A DNA stretch of 64,000 nt from Sedimentitalea arenosa (GCF_016428585.1 NZ_JAELVR010000007.1:62001-126000); one strand, 5' to 3'; shown: positions 16,329 to 26,387, counted from the stretch's first letter. The notes: a model not told the origin generated them from the sequence alone. Numbers and translations are program-made.

Positions 16329-17507
16329 ATGGTTGCACTCACACCGATCTCACGAACCCCGGTTTCGTTCTACGTTCCGGTCGTCGCCGCCGCCGGAGCC
16401 TTTGCCGGCCTGCTCGTAGGCACAGCGCAGGGCCAGTCGCTGCTCGGCCTGGTTGGGGGCGCGGTAGCCCTCGCGATCATCGCGTTGGTGATCACGCAGC
16501 TGATGGACAACGAAAAAGCGAGCCGTTGGGGCCTCACCCTGCTGATGCTGGTTGGGGGCTTCATGATCGGGGGCCTGCCCGGCGGCGTCATCGGCGGTCT
16601 CTTCGGCTGGTTCTTCGGCTGGTTCACCTTCTGGCTCTTCGAAGGCCGATACCGGGCGACGGTTCCTCCCTATCTGACGCCGGGGCAGGTGCTGTGGCAC
16701 TATGGCTTCCGCGTGATCTGTGGCGCGATCTTCATCTTCCTGATCACGCCGATCCTCGTGGTGATGCCGCTCAGCTTCAATGCGGAAGACTTCTTCACCT
16801 TCACGCCCGAGATGCTGCGCTTTGATCCCGACGGGTATTCGCTCAAGCATTACAGGGATTTCTTCACCAGTTCCGACTGGCAGCAGGCCCTGCGCAACTC
16901 GATCCTGATCGCGCCGATGGCGACGCTCCTGTCGGTCAGCTTCGGAACGCTTGCCGCCATCGGTCTCAGCCAGCCGCATGTGCCTTTCCGGCGCGCGATC
17001 ATGGCGATCCTGATCTCTCCGATGATCGTTCCGCTGATCATTTCGGCCGCCGGGATGTATTTTTTCTATTCGCGCATCGGGCTGCAAGGCACCTATCTCG
17101 GTGTGGTTCTGGCCCATGCCGCCCTGGGGATTCCCTTCGTCATCATCACCGTGACGGCCACGCTCGTCGGGTTCGACACCTCACTGACCCGCGCTGCCGC
17201 GAACATGGGTGCGAATCCGGTGACGACCTTCTTTCGCGTTCAGATGCCGCTGATCTTGCCGGGGGTGATTTCCGGCGGGCTCTTCGCCTTCATCACGTCG
17301 TTCGACGAGGTTGTCGTGGTGCTTTTCGTCGGCTCGGCCGGACAAAAGACGTTGCCGTGGCAGATGTTCACGGGGCTGCGCGAGCAGATCAGCCCGACGA
17401 TCCTCGCGGTCGCGACGATCCTCGTGGTGATCTCGATCGCGCTTTTGACAGTGGTCGAACTTCTACGCCGTCGCTCCGAGCGGCTGCGTGGCATGAGCCC
17501 GGGCTAG
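16329..17507 (+). CDS. ABC transporter permease (PotC-like) with an extra N-terminal membrane domain, second system
   Basis: Encodes 392 residues from the ATG at 16329, four bases after the previous stop. The last ~270 residues are a standard PotC permease with the coupling loop LTRAAANMGANPVTTFFRVQMPLI and FAFITSFDEVVVVLF. The first ~115 residues are an addition: three or four short hydrophobic spans with many glycines (GGFMIGGLPGGVIGGLFGWFFGW) that resemble glycine-zipper membrane segments. Normal PotC/PotI proteins are about 265-280 residues and lack this part. Both permeases of this importer therefore carry additions, which suggests they act together. It ends the operon; the next gene is convergent. 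Confidence 0.85.
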   Translation: MVALTPISRTPVSFYVPVVAAAGAFAGLLVGTAQGQSLLGLVGGAVALAIIALVITQLMDNEKASRWGLTLLMLVGGFMIGGLPGGVIGGLFGWFFGWFTFWLFEGRYRATVPPYLTPGQVLWHYGFRVICGAIFIFLITPILVVMPLSFNAEDFFTFTPEMLRFDPDGYSLKHYRDFFTSSDWQQALRNSILIAPMATLLSVSFGTLAAIGLSQPHVPFRRAIMAILISPMIVPLIISAAGMYFFYSRIGLQGTYLGVVLAHAALGIPFVIITVTATLVGFDTSLTRAAANMGANPVTTFFRVQMPLILPGVISGGLFAFITSFDEVVVVLFVGSAGQKTLPWQMFTGLREQISPTILAVATILVVISIALLTVVELLRRRSERLRGMSPG

Positions 17508-17560
17508 GTCGTCACCCTCACCGCTCCAACAAATCGCGTCGGCGCCAGAGGCGCCGCGCG

Positions 17561-18895
17561 TCAGCGCAGGCGTTTCAGCAGATTGAGCGAGGCATACCCG
17601 TCCGGTGTCATGCCAGATGCAACCTGAAAGGAGCGCACGGCGCTGATGGTCAAGGGACCGATCCGCCCGTCCACACCCTGGGTGTCGAAACCGCGCGCGG
17701 TCAGTCGCTCCTGCATCTCCTTGCGCTCGCTCAGCGTCAGAGCACGATCCTCGCGCGGCCATTTCGCCTGGATCGCAGGGCCGCTCTTGATGCGATCGGA
17801 GAGGTGACCGACCCCGATCACATAGGCATCGGCTGCGTTGTAGCGTTCGATCACGGCGAAATTCTTGAAGATCATGAAGGCCGCGCCGTTGCCGCCTGCC
17901 GGCAGCAGGATCGACGCCGTCCCGAAATCGCGCACCGCACGCCCGTCGACTCCGACAACGCCCAGCCGCGCCCAGTCGGACGGCATCTTGCCGATCTTGC
18001 GATCCGCCAGCCGGTAGTCGAACCCGTCGGGCAGCCGCACTTCGACGCCCCAGGGCTGGCCCGAGATCCAGCCGAACTTCGCCAGATAGGCCGCGGTCGA
18101 TGCCAACGCATCGGTCGGATCGTCCGACCAGATGTCGCGTTTTCCATCGCCGGTGAAATCGACCGCGTAATCGAGATAGGAGGTCGGGATGAACTGGGTA
18201 TGTCCCATCGCCCCGGCCCAGCTCCCGGTCATGTTGCGCGGCGTCGTGTCACCGTTCTGCAGTATCTTCAGCGCGGCGACGAGCTGTTCCTCGAAAAAGG
18301 CACCGCGGCGGCCATCAAAGGCCAGCGTCGACAAAGCGCCAATGATGTCGGTCTTGCCGCGATAGGTGCCATAGGCGCTTTCCAGCCCCCAGACAGCAAC
18401 GACGACCTCCTTTTCGACACCGTACCGGGCTTCGATCGCCTCGAGCGTTGCGCGATGGGTCGCCAACGCCGCCTGGCCGTTCGCGATACGGGTGTCCGAC
18501 GCGGCGCTGTCGAGGTATTCCCAGATCGTCTTGGTGAATTCCGACTGGTTGCGGTCGCGCCGGATGATATCCGCATCATAGGTCACACCGTCGAAGGCTT
18601 GGTCGAGAACCCGGCGGTCGATGCCTTGCACGGCGGCCCGGTCCTTGAACGCGCGCACCCAGTTCTGGAATCGCTGGTTCTCTTCCGCGGTCTGCAAGGC
18701 TGTCTCGGTCGGTTGTTGTATCGCGGGCCTGGAGGCCGGGCGAAGGGAAGTGCTCAACTCGACGGCGGCGAGTTGGGTTGCGGCCATTTCGCCCGCAGGA
18801 CGCGCCGTCGGGCGCGGCGACATCGTCACGACACCGGCCTGCACGCCGCCTGCGCATGCAAGGGCCAGAACCCCCGCGCATTTGATTATACGCAT
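17561..18895 (-). CDS. Lytic murein transglycosylase (MltB type) with peptidoglycan-binding domain
   Basis: Encodes 444 residues. A signal peptide (MRIIKCAGVLALACAGGVQAG) could place it in the periplasm; the Cys residues in it do not form an obvious lipobox. After a Pro/Ala-rich linker, the SLT_2 catalytic domain contains VWGLESAYGTYRGK with the catalytic Glu of the MltB family, then GAMGHTQFIPTSYL and DYAVDFTGDGKRDIW. The C-terminal ~60 residues (LSERKEMQERLTARGFDTQGVDGRIG) form a PG_binding_1 domain. Such enzymes cleave between MurNAc and GlcNAc with formation of 1,6-anhydroMurNAc, for cell-wall turnover. It is convergent with the second ABC operon and stands alone. Confidence 0.88.
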   Translation of the reverse strand: MRIIKCAGVLALACAGGVQAGVVTMSPRPTARPAGEMAATQLAAVELSTSLRPASRPAIQQPTETALQTAEENQRFQNWVRAFKDRAAVQGIDRRVLDQAFDGVTYDADIIRRDRNQSEFTKTIWEYLDSAASDTRIANGQAALATHRATLEAIEARYGVEKEVVVAVWGLESAYGTYRGKTDIIGALSTLAFDGRRGAFFEEQLVAALKILQNGDTTPRNMTGSWAGAMGHTQFIPTSYLDYAVDFTGDGKRDIWSDDPTDALASTAAYLAKFGWISGQPWGVEVRLPDGFDYRLADRKIGKMPSDWARLGVVGVDGRAVRDFGTASILLPAGGNGAAFMIFKNFAVIERYNAADAYVIGVGHLSDRIKSGPAIQAKWPREDRALTLSERKEMQERLTARGFDTQGVDGRIGPLTISAVRSFQVASGMTPDGYASLNLLKRLR

Positions 18896-19045
18896 TCTAG
18901 AAGTCCCGTTATCTGCTCAAGCGCAATATAGCCGGAAACCCACCTTCAAGAAAGCGATCAATCGTGCGTCTGCGATCTTTCGCAGATTGCCCTTCCATCG
19001 TCTCGGTAGTGAACCATGGCTCGTGCCGATCCAAAATGGGCAGAG

Positions 19046-21298
19046 CTAGCGCCGTTTGCGCGCCACCTTCCGCTTGACCTTGTCGGCCTTCTTCTTGCCT
19101 CGCACCGCCTTGCGGCGCGGGCTTCGGCCCGCCGGGCTCTGGGCTTTGGGCATGGCATTGCCCTCGACATCCAGGAGTTCCAGTTCAAGCCCGCCCGTGA
19201 CCGGCGTCGCCTGGGCCAGCCGCACGGTGACACGCTGCCCGATACCGATAGTGAAGCCTGTATCCGCGCCCATCAACGTGCCGGCATCACGATCGAAATG
19301 GAAGTACTCGCGTCCAAGCGAGCGGATCGGAATCAACCCGTCTGCGCCGGTTTCGTCCAATTTCACGAAAGCCCCAAACCGCGCGATCCCGCTGATACGC
19401 CCGGTAAACTCGTTGCCGACGCGCTCTGACAGGTAGGCTGCGAGATAACGGTCCGTGGTGTCACGCTCCGCCATCATCGAACGACGCTCGGTTTCCGAGA
19501 TGTGCTCGGCCGTTCGCTCGAGTCGCTCCATGTCCTCGCCCGACAGGCCGTCCTTGCCCCAGCCATGCGCCGTGATCAGCCCCCGGTGCACGATCAGATC
19601 GGCATAGCGTCGGATCGGCGAGGTGAAATGCGCGTAATGCTGCAGCGCGAGGCCGAAATGGCCGAAATTCTGCGGCGAGTAATAGGCCTGCGTCATCGAC
19701 CGCAGGGTCGACATGTTGATCAACTCGTCGTTCTCGCTGCCCTCGGCGGCGCGCAGAAGCTGGTTCAGATGCCGTGTCTGCAGAACTTGCCCCTTGGCCA
19801 GATTGTATCCGGCGGCCTGCGCCACCTCGCGCAACGAGTCGAGCTTCTCCGGCGCCGGTTCCTCGTGGACGCGGAACAGCAGCGGCGATCGCTTGGCGAT
19901 CAGGGTTTCGGCCGCGGCGACATTGGCAAGGATCATGAATTCCTCGATCAGGCGATGGGCGTCCAGCCGCTCGCTGAAATTCACCGATTGAACGGTGCCG
20001 TCCTCGGCCAACACGATCTTGCGTTCCGGCAGGTCCAGATCGAGCGGCTGGCGTTCCTCGCGCGCCCGGGCGAGCGCATGATACGCGGCAAAAAGCGGCT
20101 TCAGAACCGGGTCGAGCAGCGGTGCGGTCCGGTCGTTCGACGTGCCGTCGATGGCCTCCTGCACCTCGCGGTAATTCAAAGAGGCGACCGAACGCATCAG
20201 CCCTCGCACGAACCGGTGGCCGATCTTGTTGCCCTCGGCATCGAGTTGCATCCTCACCGCAACGCAGGCGCGCGGCACGCCCTCGTGCAGCGAGCAGAGA
20301 TCGCCCGACAGCCGGTCCGGCAGCATCGGCACCACGCGGTCAGGGAAATAGCTTGAATTGCCCCGATGGCGCGCCTCGCGATCAAGGGCCGAGCCCGGAC
20401 GTACATAGGCGGCGACATCGGCAATGGCGACCCAGATCACGTGCCCCCCGGGGTTCTTCGGGTCATCGTCGGGCTGAGCGAGGCAGGCATCGTCGTGGTC
20501 GCGCGCGTCAGACGGGTCGATGGTCACAAGGGGCATGTCGCGCAGGTCCTCGCGCCCCTTCAATCCGACCGGCTTGCAGGCGTCGGCCTCGGCGATCACA
20601 TCGTCGGGAAACTGGTCCGGGATCCCGTGCTGGTGGATCGCGATCAACGACACCGCCTTGGGGGCCGAGGGATCGCCCAGCCGCGAGGTGATGCGCGCCC
20701 GAGGCAAGCCCATGCGCGCTTTCGGGCCGGCTTGTTCGGCCTCGACCAGTTCGCCGTCCTTGGCGCCCAGACGGTTCGCCTCCGGAACCGTCCACTCGGT
20801 GCCCTGTGCCTTGTCGATCGGCACGATCCGCCCGCCTTCGGCGCCTTTGCGAAAGATGCCGAGGATGCGTTTGGGGTTGGTGCCGATGCGGCGGATCAGG
20901 CGGGCTTCATAATTGTGATCTTCCGCCGTGACGACGGTGAGCCGAGCCAGGATCCGATCGCCCTCGCCGAGGGCGGGGTCGCTGGCGCGCGGCACCACGA
21001 GGACGATCGGCTCGACCCCTTCGCCGTGCCATTCCAGCGGTCGCGCGAACAGATCGCCATCCGCATCCGGCGCCTTGACCTGCAGCACGCTGACCGGCGG
21101 CAGGCGATCCGGGTCCTTGTAGGACCGCTTGCGGCGTTCCAGATGGCCCTCGGCCTCGAGTTCGCGCAACACGCGTTTCAGGTCGATCCGGGCAGCGCCT
21201 TTGATACCAAAGGCCTTGGCGATATCACGTTTCGAACTAAGGGTCGGGTTGGCCGCGATCCAGTCGAGAATCTCGGCCTTCGTGGGAATGTGCACCAT
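19046..21298 (-). CDS. rnr: Ribonuclease R
   Basis: Encodes 750 residues, close to the family length. An N-terminal winged-helix region (IPTKAEILDWIAANP) is followed by cold-shock RNA-binding parts, then the RNB catalytic domain with VTIDPSDARDHDDACLAQPDD, whose aspartates bind magnesium. HFTSPIRRYADLIVHRGL is a family signature. A C-terminal S1 domain (TGRISGIARFGAFVKLDE) and a Lys/Arg-rich tail end the protein. RNase R degrades structured RNA from the 3' end in the cytoplasm. It is the last gene of a minus-strand run that starts with dapD; only 12 bases separate it from the DUF2064 gene. Confidence 0.93.
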   Translation of the reverse strand: MVHIPTKAEILDWIAANPTLSSKRDIAKAFGIKGAARIDLKRVLRELEAEGHLERRKRSYKDPDRLPPVSVLQVKAPDADGDLFARPLEWHGEGVEPIVLVVPRASDPALGEGDRILARLTVVTAEDHNYEARLIRRIGTNPKRILGIFRKGAEGGRIVPIDKAQGTEWTVPEANRLGAKDGELVEAEQAGPKARMGLPRARITSRLGDPSAPKAVSLIAIHQHGIPDQFPDDVIAEADACKPVGLKGREDLRDMPLVTIDPSDARDHDDACLAQPDDDPKNPGGHVIWVAIADVAAYVRPGSALDREARHRGNSSYFPDRVVPMLPDRLSGDLCSLHEGVPRACVAVRMQLDAEGNKIGHRFVRGLMRSVASLNYREVQEAIDGTSNDRTAPLLDPVLKPLFAAYHALARAREERQPLDLDLPERKIVLAEDGTVQSVNFSERLDAHRLIEEFMILANVAAAETLIAKRSPLLFRVHEEPAPEKLDSLREVAQAAGYNLAKGQVLQTRHLNQLLRAAEGSENDELINMSTLRSMTQAYYSPQNFGHFGLALQHYAHFTSPIRRYADLIVHRGLITAHGWGKDGLSGEDMERLERTAEHISETERRSMMAERDTTDRYLAAYLSERVGNEFTGRISGIARFGAFVKLDETGADGLIPIRSLGREYFHFDRDAGTLMGADTGFTIGIGQRVTVRLAQATPVTGGLELELLDVEGNAMPKAQSPAGRSPRRKAVRGKKKADKVKRKVARKRR

Positions 21299-21310
21299 GT
21301 TTCGGCCCTA

Positions 21311-21919
21311 TCACGGCGCAAGGTCTGCGTCATCGCCAAAAGCGAGCCGCGCCAGATCGGCGGCGGTATCGACATCCTGCAACCGGTCGATCACGCCAAT
21401 GCGATGACCCGGCAGGCGGGCCGTGCTGTCGGCCAGCGCATGTTCGCTGGACCAGCGCACCCCGCGCAAGGCCTGCAGCGGCACGCGGCGCGGATGCTTC
21501 AGCCCTATCAGCCAGTATCCCCCGTCAAGGGCCGGCCCGAACACGGCATCATGCTCCCCCAACGCCGCGAAGGCCCGCGCGATGTGAGCGCGATCGATGC
21601 CGGGGATGTCAGCGCCGATGACACAGGAAGGACCGGGAGCGGCGGCGCGCAGGGCGCGCATCATCCGCTCTCCCAGGTCCCCCCGTCCCTGCGGACTCCG
21701 TGGCAGGTCGGAGGGCCAATTCCGACCTTCGACAGCGTCGCGATCGGGCGTGACGGCCAAAACAAGTCGCCAGCGCGGGTCACGCAGACGCCGCAGCAGC
21801 GATACGCTCTGGTGGCGAAACCACCAAGCCGCCCCAGTCATGCCGACATCGCGGCCGAGCCGGGTTTTCACGCGCCCGGCGCGCGGCGTCTTGACCATGA
21901 CGATCACGGTGCGCCGCAT
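21311..21919 (-). CDS. DUF2064 / TIGR04282-type glycosyltransferase-like protein
   Basis: Encodes 202 residues from the ATG at 21919; a longer frame runs into dapE and is discarded. VIVMVKTPRAGRVKTRLG near the start resembles the nucleotide-binding loop of GT-A nucleotidyl- and glycosyltransferases. PSCVIGADIPGIDRAHI holds the Asp-x-Asp-like motif, and GPALDGGYWLIGLKHP is the conserved family signature. The biochemical role of this family is not settled; related proteins act near cofactor or glycan synthesis. The gene starts eight bases after dapE and ends just before rnr, so it is probably cotranscribed with both. Confidence 0.75.
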   Translation of the reverse strand: MRRTVIVMVKTPRAGRVKTRLGRDVGMTGAAWWFRHQSVSLLRRLRDPRWRLVLAVTPDRDAVEGRNWPSDLPRSPQGRGDLGERMMRALRAAAPGPSCVIGADIPGIDRAHIARAFAALGEHDAVFGPALDGGYWLIGLKHPRRVPLQALRGVRWSSEHALADSTARLPGHRIGVIDRLQDVDTAADLARLAFGDDADLAP

Positions 21920-21927
21920 GGCGGATG

Positions 21928-23070
21928 TCAGTCGAAATAGTCTTGCAGGACGCGCAGATAGACCTGCTTCAGCTGCTCGATCTGGGCGATTTCGACCCGC
22001 TCGTCGACCTGGTGCATGGTTTTGCCGACGAGTCCGAATTCCACCACCGGGCAATGGTCCTTGACGAAGCGCGCATCCGATGTGCCGCCGGTCGTGGACA
22101 GGATCGGGCGCATCCCGGTTTCGGCCTCGACGGCGCCCGCGACGAGGCTCGATAGCGGCCCCGGCGGGGTCAGGAAGCTTTCGCCTGACACCTTGACCCG
22201 CATGGCGATCTGTACGCCGAAGGTCTCGGCCACCGCATCCGCCTCGGCACGCAGCCAGTCGGTCACGGATGCGCCGCTGTGGCTGTCGTTGAAGCGGATG
22301 TTGACCGTGGCGCGGCTTTGCGCCGGGATCACGTTGGTGGCGGGGTTGCCGGTGTCGATCGTGACGACGGCGAGGGTCGAGGCATCGAAATGCTCGGTCC
22401 CCGTGTCGAGTTCATGCGACGCCAACCGATCCATCAGCCGGGCCATCGCGGGCAGCGGATTGTTGGCGCGGTGCGGATAGGCCGAATGGCCCTGCTCGCC
22501 CGTGACCGTGAACCAGGCGTTCAGCGACCCGCGTCGCCCGATCTTGATCATCTCCCCCATGCGGTCCGGGCAGGTCGGCTCTCCGACCAGGCAAACCGAC
22601 ATGAATTCGCCTTCGCGCTCCATATGATCGAGCAACGCGCGGGTGCCGTCCAGCGCATCGCCCTCCTCGTCGCCTGTGATTGCAAGGATGATGGCGCCGT
22701 CGGGCGGAGTATCGCGCACGAAGTCCATGGCGGCGGTGGCGAAGGCCGCGACGCCCGATTTCATGTCGGTCGCACCGCGCCCGTACAGGAACCCGTCCCG
22801 CTGCTCTGCCGCGAAGGGCGGCATCGTCCAGGCCGCCTCGTCCCCCACCGGCACCACATCCGTGTGCCCGTTGAACCCGAAGCTGCGCGCATGGCCCTTC
22901 TGCCCCCAGCGCGCGAACAGGTTCGACACGCCGCCCCTGTCGGCCCGGACGCATTCAAAACCCGCTGCGCTAAGCTCCTCCGCCAAGAGCGTGAGTGCGC
23001 CGCCTTCCTCGGGTGTGACCGAAGGGCAGCGGATCAGGCGGGCGGTCAGGTCAACGGCATCAACGGCCAT
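21928..23070 (-). CDS. dapE: Succinyl-diaminopimelate desuccinylase
   Basis: Encodes 380 residues. The chosen ATG at 23070 has AAAGGA at proper spacing; in-frame ATGs at 23076 and 23103 lie too close to, or before, that site. It is an M20 peptidase-family enzyme: [30 protein letters not shown] and the catalytic [14 protein letters not shown] bind two zinc ions, and [20 protein letters not shown] provides late ligands. It releases succinate from N-succinyl-LL-diaminopimelate in lysine and peptidoglycan precursor synthesis. dapD, which makes the succinylated intermediate pathway, is two genes upstream on the same strand. Confidence 0.94.
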   Translation of the reverse strand: MAVDAVDLTARLIRCPSVTPEEGGALTLLAEELSAAGFECVRADRGGVSNLFARWGQKGHARSFGFNGHTDVVPVGDEAAWTMPPFAAEQRDGFLYGRGATDMKSGVAAFATAAMDFVRDTPPDGAIILAITGDEEGDALDGTRALLDHMEREGEFMSVCLVGEPTCPDRMGEMIKIGRRGSLNAWFTVTGEQGHSAYPHRANNPLPAMARLMDRLASHELDTGTEHFDASTLAVVTIDTGNPATNVIPAQSRATVNIRFNDSHSGASVTDWLRAEADAVAETFGVQIAMRVKVSGESFLTPPGPLSSLVAGAVEAETGMRPILSTTGGTSDARFVKDHCPVVEFGLVGKTMHQVDERVEIAQIEQLKQVYLRVLQDYFD

Positions 23071-23133
23071 GGTCATGTCCTTTCTATCGCGCATCGGCGG
23101 CATCCGTCAGATGCGCCGGACGTTTCTGAGCAG

Positions 23134-23493
23134 TCAGTCCCGGGGCAGGCGCGCGTCCTTTGACGGGTCATCGAAGAACGGTGTCATCTGCGCCACGATC
23201 ACGGCGTTTTCCTGCAAGGCACGCTGCATCAGCGCGCGCTCCTCGGCATCGACCTCGTGGCCTTGCGCCTCCCGGTCCTCGAGCGTGCCATAGCCGGTCA
23301 CGTCGAGCGGCGCGGTATCGGCCTGCTTGAGAACGGCAACGGTTTCGCGCACCGCCTCCGCCTCGTCGACGCCGCTTGCAAAGCAGACAAGCGCCGCGCC
23401 GGTGGCGCCGGCGGGCAGGCCATCGCCCTCCTTGCGGCCGATCTGGACCAACAGGGTAAAGACCCGCTGTTTGCTCTTGCGTGCGTCGCTCAT
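23134..23493 (-). CDS. Conserved hypothetical protein between dapD and dapE
   Basis: Encodes 119 residues starting MSDARKSKQRVFTLLVQIGRK. No signal peptide, membrane span or catalytic motif is visible. The pattern of strand (VFTLLVQIG), helix (EAEAVRETVAVLKQA), strand (DVTGYGTLED) and a long charged helix (EERALMQRALQENAVIVAQM) suggests a small alpha/beta fold. I do not recognise a family. It sits between dapD and dapE on the same strand, 63 bases before the dapE start, so it is probably cotranscribed; the reading frame has the same codon style as its neighbours, which supports it as real. Confidence 0.65.
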   Translation of the reverse strand: MSDARKSKQRVFTLLVQIGRKEGDGLPAGATGAALVCFASGVDEAEAVRETVAVLKQADTAPLDVTGYGTLEDREAQGHEVDAEERALMQRALQENAVIVAQMTPFFDDPSKDARLPRD

Positions 23494-23612
23494 GTGTCCG
23501 GCATTACGTCAACGCAGCCAAAGTGCAACCGGATTTGCGCGACCCCGCCACATTTCGCGCGCTTGCGAGGTAGCTGTGTGTGCGGCTCACCATGATCCGC
23601 TCCCATCACACC

Positions 23613-24440
23613 TCAGTCGCGCAGCAGTTCATTGATGCCCGTCTTGGAGCGGGTCTTGGCGTCCACGCGTTTCACGATCACCGCGCAATAGAGGTTGATG
23701 CCATTCTTGCTGGGCATCGTCCCGGCCACGACGACCGAGTAGGGCGGCACTTCGCCATAGGATACGTCGCCTGTCTCGCGATCCACGATCTTGGTGGATT
23801 GGCCGATGAAGACACCCATACCCAGCACCGAGCCTTCGCGCACGATACAGCCCTCGACCACCTCGGACCGCGCGCCGATGAAGCAATTGTCCTCGATGAT
23901 CGTCGGGCCGGCCTGCATCGGTTCGAGCACGCCGCCGATGCCAACACCACCCGAAAGATGCACGTTCTTGCCGATCTGCGCGCAGCTGCCGACGGTCGCC
24001 CAGGTGTCGACCATCGTGCCCTCGTCCACATAGGCCCCGAGGTTGACGAAGGACGGCATCAGGACCACACCCGGCGCGATGAAGGCCGACCGGCGCACGA
24101 CGCAGTTGGGAACGGCGCGGAACCCGGCCTTTTTCCAGTCCTTCTTCTTCCACCCGGCGAACTTGCTGTCGACCTTGTCCCACCAGCCACCATCCTGCGG
24201 CCCGCCGGACTGTTTTTCCATGTCTTTGATGCGAAAGCCCAGCAGCACGGCCTTCTTGGCCCACTGGTTTACATGCCAGCTGTTGTCGGCCTGCTTTTCA
24301 GCGACCCTCAGCTTGCCGCTGTCCAGAGCCTCGAGCGTCGCCTCGATGGCATCGCGCGTTTCCCCCTTGGTTTTGGGGGTGATCGTGTCTCGCGTGTCCC
24401 AGGCGGCTTCGATTGCGGCTTCAAGCTGGGTGTTCGACAT
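23613..24440 (-). CDS. dapD: Tetrahydrodipicolinate N-succinyltransferase
   Basis: Encodes 275 residues, the standard DapD length. The N-terminal ~100 residues are helical ([15 protein letters not shown]), and the rest forms a left-handed beta-helix from hexapeptide repeats: [40 protein letters not shown] and [26 protein letters not shown] is a family signature. The enzyme transfers succinyl from succinyl-CoA to tetrahydrodipicolinate in the DAP/lysine pathway; it is a cytoplasmic trimer. It opens the dapD-hypothetical-dapE run. Confidence 0.95.
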   Translation of the reverse strand: MSNTQLEAAIEAAWDTRDTITPKTKGETRDAIEATLEALDSGKLRVAEKQADNSWHVNQWAKKAVLLGFRIKDMEKQSGGPQDGGWWDKVDSKFAGWKKKDWKKAGFRAVPNCVVRRSAFIAPGVVLMPSFVNLGAYVDEGTMVDTWATVGSCAQIGKNVHLSGGVGIGGVLEPMQAGPTIIEDNCFIGARSEVVEGCIVREGSVLGMGVFIGQSTKIVDRETGDVSYGEVPPYSVVVAGTMPSKNGINLYCAVIVKRVDAKTRSKTGINELLRD

Positions 24441-24538
24441 TTGGGCGTCCTTTGATCGGGTTCCGGAAAGTGCGCCGCAGCTATAGAGCGGAACAGACGG
24501 TTCGGCAATCCGCGACGGCAGCGCGGATCGGCGTGATA

Positions 24539-25465
24539 TCAGCCACCGCGAAACGGGTCGGGCGCGACGTTACCGCCACAGACCAGAACGGCCACCCGCT
24601 CATCCGGTGCCGGGACGTAGGCCCCGGACATCAGCGCCGCGAGGGCGGTCGCACCCGCAGGTTCGACCAGTTGACGAAGCATGCGCCACAGCGCCACCTG
24701 GGCGGCGGTGATCGCGGTGTCAGACACGAGGATCGATTGCACGTCCCATCGCACGGCCTGCTCGAAACAGATCCTGCCGATCCGCCGCGCTCCGAGCGCA
24801 TTTGCGGCCACGCCAGAGACCTCGACATCGACCGGCACACCGGCGGCGCGCGCCGCGTGCAGCGCGCACGAGGTTTCGGGCTCGACCGCAACAACCTTGC
24901 GCGCGCCGGCCAGCCAGGCCAACGACCCGGCGATCAGCCCTCCGCCGCCGACCGCGATCAGCACCGTATCGGCCTGCAGCCCCTGCTCCTCCCATTCGCG
25001 CAGGCAGGTGCCCTGACCTGCGACGGTCGGATCGGCATCATAGGCGTGGATCTGCATCGCGCCGGTCTCGACCTCGAAGGCCTGGGCCTGCTGCATCGCG
25101 TTGGCATATTCGCCCGGCACCACGGTCAGATCGGCCCCGGTGTCGCGGATCAGGGCGATCTTGGAGGGCCCCGCCATTTCGGGCACGAAAACATGCACCT
25201 TGTGACCCATTTCTCGCGCTGCATAGGCCACTGCCGCACCGTGATTTCCACCGCTGGCGGCGACCAGGCCCGCCTCGGGAACCGGGCGCGAGATCAGCGT
25301 GTTGAACGCGCCGCGCGCCTTGAAGCTGCCGGTATGCTGCATCTGTTCGAGCTTGAGCTCGACCTCTCCCGGCAGGTTTGGTCCCGTGATGCGGATCACC
25401 GGGGTGCGCAACATATGAGGCGCAATCCGCGCCGCGGCGGCATCGATCTCGGTTTTCCAGTCCAT
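24539..25465 (-). CDS. PLP-dependent threonine/serine dehydratase
   Basis: Encodes 308 residues from the ATG at 25465; the frame further upstream reaches the divergent gene and has no start context. The fold type II PLP lysine is Lys49 in [27 protein letters not shown] is the substrate loop, and [16 protein letters not shown] binds the cofactor phosphate. Length is that of the catalytic domain only, with no C-terminal ACT regulatory domain, so it is of the catabolic/serine-racemase type rather than biosynthetic IlvA. It would deaminate L-threonine or L-serine to the 2-oxo acid. It is divergent from the LOG-family gene. Confidence 0.8.
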   Translation of the reverse strand: MDWKTEIDAAAARIAPHMLRTPVIRITGPNLPGEVELKLEQMQHTGSFKARGAFNTLISRPVPEAGLVAASGGNHGAAVAYAAREMGHKVHVFVPEMAGPSKIALIRDTGADLTVVPGEYANAMQQAQAFEVETGAMQIHAYDADPTVAGQGTCLREWEEQGLQADTVLIAVGGGGLIAGSLAWLAGARKVVAVEPETSCALHAARAAGVPVDVEVSGVAANALGARRIGRICFEQAVRWDVQSILVSDTAITAAQVALWRMLRQLVEPAGATALAALMSGAYVPAPDERVAVLVCGGNVAPDPFRGG

Positions 25466-25544
25466 CCATGCGGTCCCGTCACTGGTCTTGTCGCGGCGAA
25501 CCCTATAGGGCTGGAACCGACACGCAAGCAGGGAACGTACTGCA

Positions 25545-26387
25545 ATGAAAGAAGATCGCCTCAGCCCGTTCCGGGATGCCCACCTCGATCGCACAACTGC
25601 CGCGCATGTGCCCGACACGCCGCAGACCCGCGCGCCGGCCTATCGGCTGGCCTTCGCCGACAACGACTTTTTGTGCCGGGATGAGTTGCGTCCGGTGCGG
25701 CTGCAGCTCGAACTTCTGAAGCCCCAGATGTTCCTCGACGAACGCGGCATCGAGAGCACCGTCGTCCTGTTCGGCGGTGCGCGCATCCCCGATCCCGAAC
25801 ACAAGGACACGGCGCGCACCAAGACGCTTGCAGAGTTGTCGCATTTCTATGACGTCGCCCGCGATTTCGCCCATCAGATCACGTTGCGGTCCGTGCAAAG
25901 CGGCTGCAAGGAGAACGTCATCGTCACCGGCGGCGGGCCCGGCGTGATGGAAGCGGGAAACCGGGGCGCGCACGACGCGGGCGGGATCTCCATCGGTCTG
26001 AATATCGTGTTGCCGCACGAACAGGCGCCGAACGGCTACGTGACGCCGGAACTCAGCTTCAACTTTCACTATTTCGCCATTCGCAAGATGCATTTCCTGA
26101 TGCGTGCCCGGGCGATCTGCATTTTTCCCGGCGGGTTCGGCACGCTTGACGAAATGTTCGAATCGCTGACCCTGATCCAGACCGGCCGGATGGAGCGGGT
26201 GCCCTTCCTGCTGTTCGGACGTGCCTTCTGGGAGCGGGTCATCAATTGGGACGCTCTGGCCGACGCCGGTACGATTTCACCGTCCGACCTGGACTTGTTC
26301 CGCTTCGTCGACACCGCCGAAGACGCCGTGCAGATCATCGAGAACTGGGAGCCGGCGCCACCGCGCGACAGCATCCCCGACCGCTGA
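25545..26387 (+). CDS. LOG-family (TIGR00730-like) Rossmann protein
   Basis: Encodes 280 residues. The central Rossmann core holds VTGGGPGVMEAGNRGA and ICIFPGGFGTLDEMFE, the GGGxGxM and PGGxGTxxE pair that defines LOG proteins, often annotated as possible lysine decarboxylases. Characterised members are phosphoribohydrolases acting on cytokinin-type nucleotides or AMP. The first ~90 residues form an extension seen in the larger bacterial LOG subgroup (RLSPFRDAHLD; FLDERGIESTVVLFGGARI). In bacteria the natural substrate is unclear. It is convergent with the thioredoxin-fold gene at 26391, with three bases between them. Confidence 0.85.
   Translation: MKEDRLSPFRDAHLDRTTAAHVPDTPQTRAPAYRLAFADNDFLCRDELRPVRLQLELLKPQMFLDERGIESTVVLFGGARIPDPEHKDTARTKTLAELSHFYDVARDFAHQITLRSVQSGCKENVIVTGGGPGVMEAGNRGAHDAGGISIGLNIVLPHEQAPNGYVTPELSFNFHYFAIRKMHFLMRARAICIFPGGFGTLDEMFESLTLIQTGRMERVPFLLFGRAFWERVINWDALADAGTISPSDLDLFRFVDTAEDAVQIIENWEPAPPRDSIPDR

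Noticed and set aside
17540-17556. GC-rich inverted repeat GGCGCC-AGA-GGCGCC between converging genes
   Set aside because: The three-base loop and lack of a T tract make it a weak terminator candidate; palindromic GGCGCC words are expected by chance in this base composition.
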